Source: Candidatus Kaiserbacteria bacterium RIFCSPLOWO2_12_FULL_50_10 (GTDB taxonomy: Bacteria > Patescibacteriota > Minisyncoccia > Phycocordibacterales > UBA918). Taken from it: a stretch of 40,826 nucleotides of DNA. The position numbers and the translations under genes are program-made. Numbering within the stretch: the first letter of the stretch is position 1; each line of letters starts with the position of its first letter. The stretch spans positions 1 to 40,826 of the forward strand of contig MFMN01000007.1 of the NCBI GenBank assembly GCA_001783515.1, given 5' to 3'. Of the stretch, positions 34,728 through 40,826 are shown piece by piece. A model generated the notes under the pieces. It was given only the letters and a program-made list of their open reading frames with translations. It ran no database searches and was not told the origin of the DNA.

Positions 34728-35422
34728 ATTCTCTTCAAACTAGGCAAGATGAAAGTTTTTATACTCTTAGCAAAATTTGGAAACACTTGACAGATAACCA
34801 TTTCAGCACTGTTATTATTAAATGACAATAAAATTTCTCCCCTGAAAGCATACTTCTCTTTTGTCAATCTCTCATGTAAATCACGGAAGTCGATTTTCAA
34901 CTCATTACTACCATTAGCCTGCAAGATAAGTAATAAATTCATGTCTCCCAGATTTCCGTAGTGTCCTACTTTTTTAATGATGAAATCAAAAATGGTATCC
35001 GTGTCCAAAGCCTCCCGGTATCGTTTAAGTTCAAAATCCCTCCAACCGTCAGACTGCTTTATGATGAAATCTGGTGGATCATCTCTGTATTTATTGAGCG
35101 TATCTATGGAGTCTGTCTTATCTTTGTTGTAATTAAAACTATTTTTTAACTTAAAACATATTTCGCTTGTGCCTTCGTAAAAGTCGACCACAAAGAAAAC
35201 GGCAGCTATTAATTCATGTTCGTCTCTATCGTTAGCGGACATTTGACCTAATCTGTGGACCCAGTTTAACGCTTCAGTCATGGAGTTAAAATCACCTAAG
35301 GTTTTACCTTGCTCATTCAGCTTTGCTAGAATTGATGACTTCTTGTGAGTCTCATACATCTTAAGCAGCTCAGCTTTGGGAAAGCAAGCAACTAAAGAGC
35401 TATTTTTTTTGCAGATTTCCAT
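34724..35422 (-). CDS. PD-(D/E)XK nuclease-like protein
   Basis: A 232-aa soluble protein. In the middle, DDPPDFIIKQSDGWRDFELK gives the pattern PD-x(n)-ExK of PD-(D/E)XK nucleases: Asp at the end of one strand and Glu-x-Lys on the next. DEHELIAAVFFVVDFYEG before it could supply the helical acidic residue. It is AT-rich and overlaps a downstream membrane-protein gene by 4 nt. A nuclease tied to a TM protein is a frequent defence arrangement, but the function here is inference; the fold should be tested before naming. Confidence 0.5.
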   Translation of the reverse strand: MEICKKNSSLVACFPKAELLKMYETHKKSSILAKLNEQGKTLGDFNSMTEALNWVHRLGQMSANDRDEHELIAAVFFVVDFYEGTSEICFKLKNSFNYNKDKTDSIDTLNKYRDDPPDFIIKQSDGWRDFELKRYREALDTDTIFDFIIKKVGHYGNLGDMNLLLILQANGSNELKIDFRDLHERLTKEKYAFRGEILLSFNNNSAEMVICQVFPNFAKSIKTFILPSLKRI

Positions 35423-35539
35423 AGTCTTTTAAATTTCAGGTTAATTTGATTACGTATTTGATATTCATATATTTCTAGCGTTGCTTCTCGTGTGCAGGTA
35501 AAAAAATAATAAGAGGATACACCTCAAAACATTAGTTTT

Positions 35540-36310
35540 CTACCCTTCCGCCGGAAGAGTATTAAGTTTCTCATGTATTTCTGCAATCCCCACTACAATA
35601 TCCTCGTAAATATTTGAACCTACACTAAGCCGTGACTCATCGATTAATCTTGTAGTAAGGCGGGTATGTACTGCAACAGCAATCGTGAGTCCAAGTGCCA
35701 GGTAGAATGAATTAGCATTTTCTAATCTTTCAAGATCTAAATGACTATGGGTGACCATTGGGTTTGCATGGTTAAGTCGACACCCCCAAACATATGCGCG
35801 CAACAGTCTTGATATATCGAATTCATTAAGTGAATCCTCCTTAGCTAAATCCTCAATCATTCCATCAATTGACCGACCCGACCAGCTTCGTCTCTCTTGC
35901 ATTTTCTTGCTCAAAGCATCAAATTCTTTTTGATTTTCTTCTACATTAATTCTATGCTCTTCACTTATAGCTGCAGGATCTTGCCCCGTCTTTCTAAATA
36001 GTTCAAACTCTTCATGGATTTCTACTATCATATGCTCCTTAAATCGGTCTGCCATCAACTCTTTACCTTTCACCAACATGTACTCTGCAGAAATACCATA
36101 TTCAATAATCTTTCGAGTGAGGTCAAGAATACTTTGTGAAGTTTCTTCAAAACGAGACAGGTATTCAATATCTCTCAACGTAGTAAAAGATATCCTGTAG
36201 ATACCTACAAGCACAACCAGGAAACTAGTATTACCAACTTCAGCTGCCTCCGCCAAAGATTTGGTTATTTCGATTGTTTCTTTGAGTATTTCTTTAAGTT
36301 TATTATCCAT
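35540..36310 (-). CDS. Hypothetical helical protein, DUF5677-like pattern
   Basis: A 256-aa, mostly helical, probably soluble protein with Arg/His/Glu-rich features (LTRKIIEYGISAEYMLVKG, RSWSGRSIDGMIED, GCRLNHANPMVTHSHLDLE). The arrangement of an early helix with 'IIEYGISAEYML' and later 'N-x-x-x-H-S-H' reminds me of the DUF5677 group; this is a tentative impression. Low GC. It stands alone, with no strong promoter or ribosome site visible. Function unknown. Confidence 0.6.
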   Translation of the reverse strand: MDNKLKEILKETIEITKSLAEAAEVGNTSFLVVLVGIYRISFTTLRDIEYLSRFEETSQSILDLTRKIIEYGISAEYMLVKGKELMADRFKEHMIVEIHEEFELFRKTGQDPAAISEEHRINVEENQKEFDALSKKMQERRSWSGRSIDGMIEDLAKEDSLNEFDISRLLRAYVWGCRLNHANPMVTHSHLDLERLENANSFYLALGLTIAVAVHTRLTTRLIDESRLSVGSNIYEDIVVGIAEIHEKLNTLPAEG

Positions 36311-36412
36311 TTTAGTAAAAAGACAGAGGTGTCAGGCACATTTATTGAGATGTAGTGTATTGCTTGTCTCGCGCGAATCTGCTCGCTGCTCTTTATTCTG
36401 CTATAAGAAATC

Positions 36413-37099
36413 TTATTCACCCACCTCCTCAACTCTAAAGGTGTAGGCAATCCGCCCTTGTTCATCCTTCCTGCCATCGATAGTGAGTAGCGTAACTTTA
36501 TATGTTTTGTCGCCTGCCGGAACAATATTGCTGCGAACATTTTCATTAGTAATGTCTACGCCATCTGGAAGATAGAAAGTAAAAAGTTTCTCTGGACTGT
36601 ATGCGGGTTTAAAAGTACTTCCTAATATATCGCCCTCTGTATATCGAACGGTAGGATCTAGTGCCATGACTATCACCCGATGCATATATATCTTATTTTT
36701 TTCGCCTTTTGCCTCTCCGAACTTCATGGCAGCTTCAAAGGTTTCGAAAGGTAATGGCACTAGATGTGCCTTACCATCTATATCCAGATATTCATATGGG
36801 GTCGCTGGACTGTTTTCGTAAACCGTTTGAATGCTAACATACGCCTCAGACTCTTGAGTATTCAGATATGCAGCTATGCCAAAAAAAATACTGGGCACAG
36901 CTACTATGCCTGCAATAATTGTACCCCATTTTGTCCAATTGATTTCTGAAGATGAAGTTTTAAATTGGGTTAGAAATTTGTTTCCTTTAGCGACGGTATT
37001 TCTTCCCTCGTCCTGAATACATACATCTAAATTTTCAAAAGTATTATCTATAAACTGGTTGTTTTCACCTTTATTAAGAATGCCTATTCGTTTTTTCAT
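36413..37099 (-). CDS. Hypothetical protein with Asn-rich start and one TM helix
   Basis: A 228-aa protein from the ATG at 37099 (MKKRIGILNKG). Residues 8-45 have short Asn/Phe-spaced turns (NNQFIDNTFENLDVCIQDEG), like one or two beta-helix coils. A TM helix follows (about 57-78, WGTIIAGIVAVPSIFFGIAAY), then a 150-residue region with an apparent beta-sandwich (LPLPFETFEAAMKFGEAKG, LFTFYLPDGVDITNENVRSN). The longer frame to 37126 overlaps the upstream stop and is less likely. It is coupled to the DUF4190-like gene. Function unknown. Confidence 0.65.
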   Translation of the reverse strand: MKKRIGILNKGENNQFIDNTFENLDVCIQDEGRNTVAKGNKFLTQFKTSSSEINWTKWGTIIAGIVAVPSIFFGIAAYLNTQESEAYVSIQTVYENSPATPYEYLDIDGKAHLVPLPFETFEAAMKFGEAKGEKNKIYMHRVIVMALDPTVRYTEGDILGSTFKPAYSPEKLFTFYLPDGVDITNENVRSNIVPAGDKTYKVTLLTIDGRKDEQGRIAYTFRVEEVGE

Positions 37100-37115
37100 T
37101 TGAAAATATACCCAA

Positions 37116-37748
37116 TTAATTATCATATATGATTTCTGATGCTTGGAATTCTACTTTCAAGTTTTCAATTTTTCCAGCATCATGTAAGCGATCATATCTG
37201 TCGTACCCATAAGTATCTATCACACTTTGCAATGCTGATGTTTTATCCCCAGGCAAAAGGGCACTTGTCTGTACGACATCGATAATTGTTAGATGTTCAT
37301 CAAAAATATCTTTAATTGTGAGCCTGCCCTTAAAAGCACGTATCGGTCTTTCAGAAATGTTTGTAAGCTCTGCTTGAATTTCATAAGATGCGCTGGTGCT
37401 CTCTGACTTATCTACATGTTCTAATTTAACTATTTCTGCATGCAGTTCAGTAGTTTCACTATACACTGACGTACTATTATTTGTGTTACTTGTATCAAAA
37501 TGACCGTTCATATATAAGTTATTGACTAAATATATACAACCTAAAACAAGCCCCGTAACAACCATCCACCGCCCTGAGCCGACAACTTTTGTCCGGCTAA
37601 TTCCAAACAATCCAAAAGCTATTGCCGCCAACGGAATCACTCCAATAAAATAGAACGGTACGGAGAGTAGTCCAAGTATAAAACTAATAATTGCAATTAT
37701 ATCTTTCTTAATGCCTGAACCTTTCACTTGTTCAACTTCTCTTTCCAT
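37116..37748 (-). CDS. DUF4190-like membrane protein with extracytoplasmic beta domain
   Basis: A 210-aa protein. Residues 15-75 contain two TM helices and the pattern IIAIISFILGLLSVPFYFIG, PLAAIAFGLFGISRTK, typical of DUF4190. After a Ser/Asn/Thr-rich linker, residues 100-205 look like a beta-sandwich (SASYEIQAELTNISERPIRAFKG, GRLTIKDIFDE, LLPGDKTSALQS) similar to FxLYD/Ig-type domains. Leads an AT-rich minus-strand pair with the 228-aa protein. Role unknown. Confidence 0.7.
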   Translation of the reverse strand: MEREVEQVKGSGIKKDIIAIISFILGLLSVPFYFIGVIPLAAIAFGLFGISRTKVVGSGRWMVVTGLVLGCIYLVNNLYMNGHFDTSNTNNSTSVYSETTELHAEIVKLEHVDKSESTSASYEIQAELTNISERPIRAFKGRLTIKDIFDEHLTIIDVVQTSALLPGDKTSALQSVIDTYGYDRYDRLHDAGKIENLKVEFQASEIIYDN

Positions 37749-37884
37749 ATATTTTGTTTGTTGTCTCTTAAATTATTAGAGAATAAGAGGACAGTCCTCT
37801 ACTCTGTTCAGAACTCTATACTGTCATCGTATCAGAATATTAATTCTGTCGCAATACTATTTGTTTTTCTTTTGAAAGATACAG

Positions 37885-37914
37885 AAACAAACCCCGAGAA
37901 GGCTCGGGGTTTGT
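37885..37914 (-). terminator. Terminator of the PG-binding/Fn3 gene
   Basis: Perfect 12-bp stem ACAAACCCCGAG / CTCGGGGTTTGT, loop AAGG, T-rich on the minus-strand side. The remaining gap 37749-37950 holds only AT-rich sequence. Confidence 0.85.
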
Positions 37915-37950
37915 TGTTGTTTGTTTGTATCGTACAAGCATACGCTTGTG

Positions 37951-39240
37951 CTACTGACCGAGAGTTTTGAACGACTCTTCGTCTGACTTGGTTTCGTTGT
38001 TGTCGGAGTCGGTTGAACTTACCATGTAGTAGTAGGTGGTGCTTGCGGTGAGTCCACTTAGGTTGATACTGTGACTCGTCGTGAGGAGCGTGCTTTCTGC
38101 GCGGAGTACGCCGTCGGCATCAGTATTGAAATTTGATGTCGTGGAGTACCACACTACGCTGTTTGCCGCTTCGTCGGTTTCCCAGACGATGGTTGCGGTT
38201 GTTGTTGCGATGTCCTTTACCTCAAGGTCTGAGATCTCGGGTGCTTCGGTATCGGCAAGGGTTGTGAAGGAGAACTCGCTCGACATTGCATCATTGCCCG
38301 AGGCATCCTCGGAACCAACTCTGAAGTAATACGTGGTGCCTGGATTGAGGTCGGCAAGACGAATCTGATGTTTCTCAACCTCAGAACTGCTTGTTTTCAT
38401 CTGGACACCAGCCGCGCCGATTACAAATCCTGAGCTTGTTGCAAACCAAACGGTGCTGTCGGCATCTTCATTGGTTTCCCAGGTGATAGTCGCGCCACTT
38501 TCCGTGATACGACGAGCCGACACGTCGCTAATCATCAGATCGGTAACATCCTCATCGTCGTCTTCGTCTTCATCCTCATCGTCGTCGTCACCTTTCACCT
38601 CGTCGTCACATCTCCCTAATGTGTCGCCGTGTGCAAGGTGTGCCTGCACCGCAGGACCGCCGATAGAGATGGTGTGCTGACCAGTACCTGTTTTGTGACA
38701 GACTTTCACGCCCTTCACGCCAGGCGCGAGTGCGGTACGATCGACGTCGTCTTCATCTTCGTCATCTGATATACGCTCAAAGACATTTTTCTGCCCGTGT
38801 GCGAATCGACTCAACAGCTGGTTGATGGTCTGCCGTGTAAGTGGACCAACCTCGCCAGCCCGTTCAATACCGAAGCGTTCCTGCAAACGCTCGATTGCGC
38901 GAGCGGTGAGTGAGCCAAAGTAGCCGGTGATAATACCTTCTGGATAAAGTTCTGGATCGGAGGCGAGAAGCTCTTGGAGCTCTCGAACATCGTCACCCGT
39001 TGCGCCAATTGCAAGTTGACGCGTGATTTGAACGGCCTCTCGAATCTCTCCGCGGAGAGATTGCTGCTGAGCCTCAAGGTCAAGTAGTTGTTCTTGCAAG
39101 GTTTTAATTTGTTGCAAGAGTTCTGCGAGCCGTTCTGCTATTGTTTGTGTTGTATCAGTGGTTTGTGCGAAGACCGGAGCGGTCGTTACACTCAGTGCAA
39201 AAACAATAACACTTACGCTCAATAAAAACTTATTGATCAT
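37951..39240 (-). CDS. Secreted protein with coiled coil, peptidoglycan-binding domain and two Fn3 domains
   Basis: A 429-aa exported protein: signal peptide (1-25, ending VFAQ), coiled coil (34-75), PG_binding_1 domain (about 78-145; ATGDDVRELQELLASDPELY, ITGYFGSLTARAIERLQ), a Cys-containing segment (VCHKTGTGQHTISIG, then HLAHGDTLGRC), a long Asp/Glu-rich stretch (about 213-233), and two fibronectin type III-like domains (ISDVSARRITESGATITWET; then ISDLEVKDIATTTATIVWET). It probably sits on the cell wall with its Fn3 domains outward. CATTAT lies 5 nt before ATG. Confidence 0.9.
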   Translation of the reverse strand: MINKFLLSVSVIVFALSVTTAPVFAQTTDTTQTIAERLAELLQQIKTLQEQLLDLEAQQQSLRGEIREAVQITRQLAIGATGDDVRELQELLASDPELYPEGIITGYFGSLTARAIERLQERFGIERAGEVGPLTRQTINQLLSRFAHGQKNVFERISDDEDEDDVDRTALAPGVKGVKVCHKTGTGQHTISIGGPAVQAHLAHGDTLGRCDDEVKGDDDDEDEDEDDDEDVTDLMISDVSARRITESGATITWETNEDADSTVWFATSSGFVIGAAGVQMKTSSSEVEKHQIRLADLNPGTTYYFRVGSEDASGNDAMSSEFSFTTLADTEAPEISDLEVKDIATTTATIVWETDEAANSVVWYSTTSNFNTDADGVLRAESTLLTTSHSINLSGLTASTTYYYMVSSTDSDNNETKSDEESFKTLGQ

Positions 39241-39245
39241 AGTGA

Positions 39246-39251
39246 ATAATG
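39246..39251 (-). promoter_or_regulatory. -10 element of the PG-binding/Fn3 gene
   Basis: CATTAT on the minus strand, 5 nt before the ATG at 39240. Confidence 0.4.
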
Positions 39252-39385
39252 TTTAATAATATGAGTACAAGCAAATGGGAAGCCTATACCTTTTCCCATC
39301 ATATGCTCAGGTGCAGAAAAATCAAAATGGTGCGCGGTTTTCAGAACGTATAGGATAGACAGGAATTCTGAAGTTATTAAAAATG

Positions 39386-39835
39386 TTATTGCAATTTCAG
39401 AATGTCTCCGTGTAAAACGATAGGTTGCATTCCTAGGATTTCCTCTTTGTATGATAATTCGCTTGGGATACTATTGAGAATAAAAATCTTTTTACCTGCG
39501 CCAAATGCATAGCCGATTTCGAGGAAGGTGTTACCGCCGATGTAGTTTTCTATTCCCTTCTTCTCGTAGTTTGTAACAAGAATCGCGTCACACGCATCAA
39601 TTTTTTGAAAATGCTTTGCTATCGCATCTCCCTTCTTTTTCCAGACTTCATGCTCGGGCGGAAATGCATCAATGCCACCATTCCTCTCAAAATACGCACC
39701 AACTGATGTGTCGTCGCCCTTCATTTCGAACTCAACCTCTGGATGCAGCACAATATGATTTTCATTTTCAAGCACTTCTTTGAGCTCCATAAATCTTGCA
39801 TACCCGGACATTGATGAGCATATACATATCTTCAT
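39386..39835 (-). CDS. Nucleoside 2-deoxyribosyltransferase-like protein
   Basis: A 149-aa Rossmann-like protein from the ATG at 39835 (MKICICSSMSG). Features: an N-terminal strand ICICSSM, AKHFQKIDACDAILVTNYEKKG and YIGGNTFLEIGYAFGAGKKIFILN, where GGNTFLEIGYA matches the nucleobase-deoxyribose pocket (catalytic Glu) of nucleoside deoxyribosyltransferase-type proteins. Exact reaction is uncertain; related proteins may sense or process nucleotides. The frame continues 27 codons upstream to 39916 through an AT-rich leader and a hairpin, so that start is rejected. Confidence 0.75.
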   Translation of the reverse strand: MKICICSSMSGYARFMELKEVLENENHIVLHPEVEFEMKGDDTSVGAYFERNGGIDAFPPEHEVWKKKGDAIAKHFQKIDACDAILVTNYEKKGIENYIGGNTFLEIGYAFGAGKKIFILNSIPSELSYKEEILGMQPIVLHGDILKLQ

Positions 39836-39901
39836 AATTTTTTTGCTTGCTTTTTTAAAATTTTCTGTTAATGTAATCGGTATTAGGGCTTCGGCCTCCG
39901 A

Positions 39902-39927
39902 GACACCCCGCAGCAATGCGGGGTGTC
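39902..39927. repeat. Strong GC hairpin upstream of the deoxyribosyltransferase-like gene
   Basis: Perfect 11-bp stem GACACCCCGCA / TGCGGGGTGTC with loop GCAA; a smaller GGC-TTC-GCC turn precedes it on the plus strand. There is no immediate T run in either direction, so it is not a clear terminator; a small plus-strand RNA is possible. Confidence 0.5.
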
Positions 39928-39933
39928 GATGTT

Positions 39934-40044
39934 TTAAGTGAACTGTCGAAATGCTTTTTGTATCTCAATAAACTGTTTTTCATCTACAACACCGACTTTT
40001 CTGATCAGTCGCTTATTGCTTATCACTCGCGCCTGGGTAAGTTT
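39934..40044 (-). pseudogene. C-terminal remnant of a PemK/MazF-type toxin gene
   Basis: Minus-strand frame ending at TAA (39934-39936) reads LTQARVISNKRL, then IRKVGVVDEKQF and EIQKAFRQFT, matching the last strand and helix of PemK/MazF mRNA interferases (SQxRxISxKRLxRKIG). Only about 36 codons remain and no start is present. Its first ~11 codons overlap, in another frame, the end of the P-loop kinase gene. The antitoxin and toxin N-terminus are absent. Confidence 0.6.
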
Positions 40045-40516
40045 TACATACATCTTTATCGTTTCGAAATATAATAATATTTTTATCGTTGTATTTAGCT
40101 AAAATATTCATAACATTTTCTCGAGGATAGTTAAGAATAAATCTTATATGTTCCCCATAAAGTCTCTCCTTATTATTACCACCCATATCAGGACGAACAT
40201 TTCGGAAGTGAATAAAGTACCTTTTTAGAATTCTCCAAAGCGATAACCATTTAGGGTAATCAAAGAAAATAATTGTGTCGGCTTTTTTAGCTCTAAAATC
40301 AATTGTTTTTGTGAAATTACCATCTAATATCCATCTCTCCCCCTTCATAATTTCCTCCTGCCTTAATACAAACTCATCTTGAGAAATAGGACTCCAGTTA
40401 TTTTTCCAAAAAATCTTGTCGAGATGAAAAACTGGTAAGTTCAATTTTTGCCCTAATTTGTTAGCATAGGTACTTTTACCTGAGCCAGGAGAACCTATAA
40501 TAATAATCTTATTCAT
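40013..40516 (-). CDS. P-loop kinase of the adenylate kinase/topology-modulation (FlaR-like) group, chimeric 3' end
   Basis: A 167-aa NTPase-like protein: Walker A GSPGSGKST at 8-16, FHLDKIFWKNNWSPIS, GERWILDGNFTKTIDFRAKKA and DTIIFFDYPKWLSLWRILKRY (Walker B-like), matching the AAA_17/FlaR-like family of small kinases. The substrate is unknown. The natural end seems to be near NDKDVCK; the last ten codons (TYPGASDKQ then TAA) are the toxin-gene remnant read in another frame. The region is AT-rich compared with the left half of the window. Confidence 0.85.
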   Translation of the reverse strand: MNKIIIIGSPGSGKSTYANKLGQKLNLPVFHLDKIFWKNNWSPISQDEFVLRQEEIMKGERWILDGNFTKTIDFRAKKADTIIFFDYPKWLSLWRILKRYFIHFRNVRPDMGGNNKERLYGEHIRFILNYPRENVMNILAKYNDKNIIIFRNDKDVCKTYPGASDKQ

Positions 40517-40545
40517 TTGAAAATAATACCATAAACCTTAGTATT

Positions 40546-40565
40546 TGTGACCCTACGGGGAGTCG
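40546..40565 (+). repeat. tRNA-Glu 3'-end repeat, copy A
   Basis: TGTGACCCTACGGGGAGTCG, identical to 40771-40790 at the tRNA 3' end. It is followed by GTCACA, so it also forms a TGTGACC/GGTCACA hairpin. No complete tRNA surrounds it. Confidence 0.75.
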
Positions 40566-40704
40566 GTCACAGTTGCTAGGTATTTTATGTTCGCTGTCGC
40601 TCCAAAAATACCAAGCACTGCCGACCCCGGCGCGGCGACAAGTATTGTTGTTGTGTTCCGCTGAAGCTTCACATCAACAAAAATCTTGTATACCGCCTTA
40701 CGCC

Positions 40705-40794
40705 GTTCGACTCCCCGTAGGGTCTACAACATACAACAAAACCAAAGCTGACGCTTTGGTTTTGGTATGTTGTGACCCTACGGGGAGTCGAACC
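40705..40794. repeat. Large palindrome including an inverted copy of the tRNA-Glu 3' end
   Basis: The arm 40705-40724 is the inverse complement of tRNA-Glu bases at 40775-40794; between them ACAACATAC / GTATGTTGT and AAAACCAAAGC / GCTTTGGTTTT continue the pairing with few mismatches, giving arms of more than 40 nt around TGAC. Confidence 0.8.
40738..40763 (-). terminator. Terminator after tRNA-Glu
   Basis: Stem AAAACCAAAGC / GCTTTGGTTTT, four-base loop, T-rich tail on the minus strand, located 9 nt after the tRNA 3' end. Confidence 0.75.
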
Positions 40795-40826
40795 CCGCTT
40801 CCAGGAATGAGAATCCTGTGTCCTAG
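40773..40826 (-). tRNA. tRNA-Glu (anticodon CTC), 5' part beyond the window
   Basis: Minus strand: D-arm end CTAGGACA, anticodon arm CAGGA-TTCTCAT-TCCTG (anticodon CTC, reads GAG), four-base variable loop, T arm CGGGG-TTCGACT-CCCCG, acceptor TAGGGTC and discriminator A at 40773. CCA is not encoded. The 5' acceptor and most of the D arm lie past the window's right edge. Confidence 0.85.

Noticed and set aside
36318-36345. GGTGTCAGGCAC motif resembling repeats near RAYT transposases
   Set aside because: A single short match, with no transposase and no inverted partner nearby.
38560-38600. Asp/Glu codon run (cat/cgt-rich tract) as a simple-sequence repeat element
   Set aside because: It is the coding sequence of the acidic stretch in the Fn3 protein and needs no other explanation.

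Overview
The window looks like a chromosomal segment of a Candidate Phyla Radiation (Patescibacteria, Parcubacteria-like) bacterium. This is an inference from tightly packed genes, very few Shine-Dalgarno sites, -10 hexamers lying 5-9 nt from start codons, a reduced division cluster (mraZ-rsmH-ftsL-like only), a short RF2, a NAD-dependent ligase without its zinc-finger cysteines, and many TM or secreted proteins of unknown role. The genetic code looks standard: TAA, TAG and TGA all end genes and a UGA-reading RF2 is encoded.

Layout. 1-3.3 kb: plus-strand glycan cluster (partial GT10 fucosyltransferase, GT4-like, FkbM methyltransferase, GT2). 3.3-8.5 kb: a RhuM-Fic gene wedged against the 3' end of an S41 protease gene, then divergent GT4 and polyprenyl-phosphate sugar transferase. 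8.5-14.4 kb: housekeeping (ligA, SpoU methyltransferase, RelA/SpoT, FKBP-tgt). 14.4-18.3 kb: a solute-binding protein overlapping a Cache-like membrane sensor, then a YibE/F gene broken by one in-frame amber codon and preceded by a 32-aa membrane ORF. 18.3-22.9 kb: two long inverted repeats around an ftsL-like gene, rsmH, mraZ with a phased operator and structured leader, a PrmC-like methyltransferase and prfB. 22.4-28.4 kb: one long minus-strand operon (degenerate histidine kinase, secreted Ig-like TM protein, polytopic TPR protein, MurJ, small membrane protein, prfB). 28.5-34.2 kb: second S41 protease, a stand-alone gene with a strong ribosome-binding site, rhodanese, LRR protein, SnoaL-like protein, tyrosine phosphatase, and a DoxX operon. 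34.3-37.8 kb: an AT-rich block of unfamiliar genes, including a PD-(D/E)XK-like protein overlapping a membrane protein and three further unknowns. 37.9-40.8 kb: a secreted PG-binding/Fn3 protein, a deoxyribosyltransferase-like protein, a P-loop kinase ending in a toxin-gene remnant, and a partial tRNA-Glu whose 3' end recurs nearby.

How it fits together. Cell-surface and envelope functions dominate: glycosyltransferases and the sugar transferase build lipid-linked glycans, MurJ flips lipid II, S41 proteases and the PG-binding protein act outside the membrane. The accessory material shows repeated traces of insertion: a duplicated gene end beside RhuM-Fic, four copies of a REP-like palindrome, identical terminators flanking the LRR gene, a toxin remnant, and duplicated tRNA ends bordering the AT-rich block.
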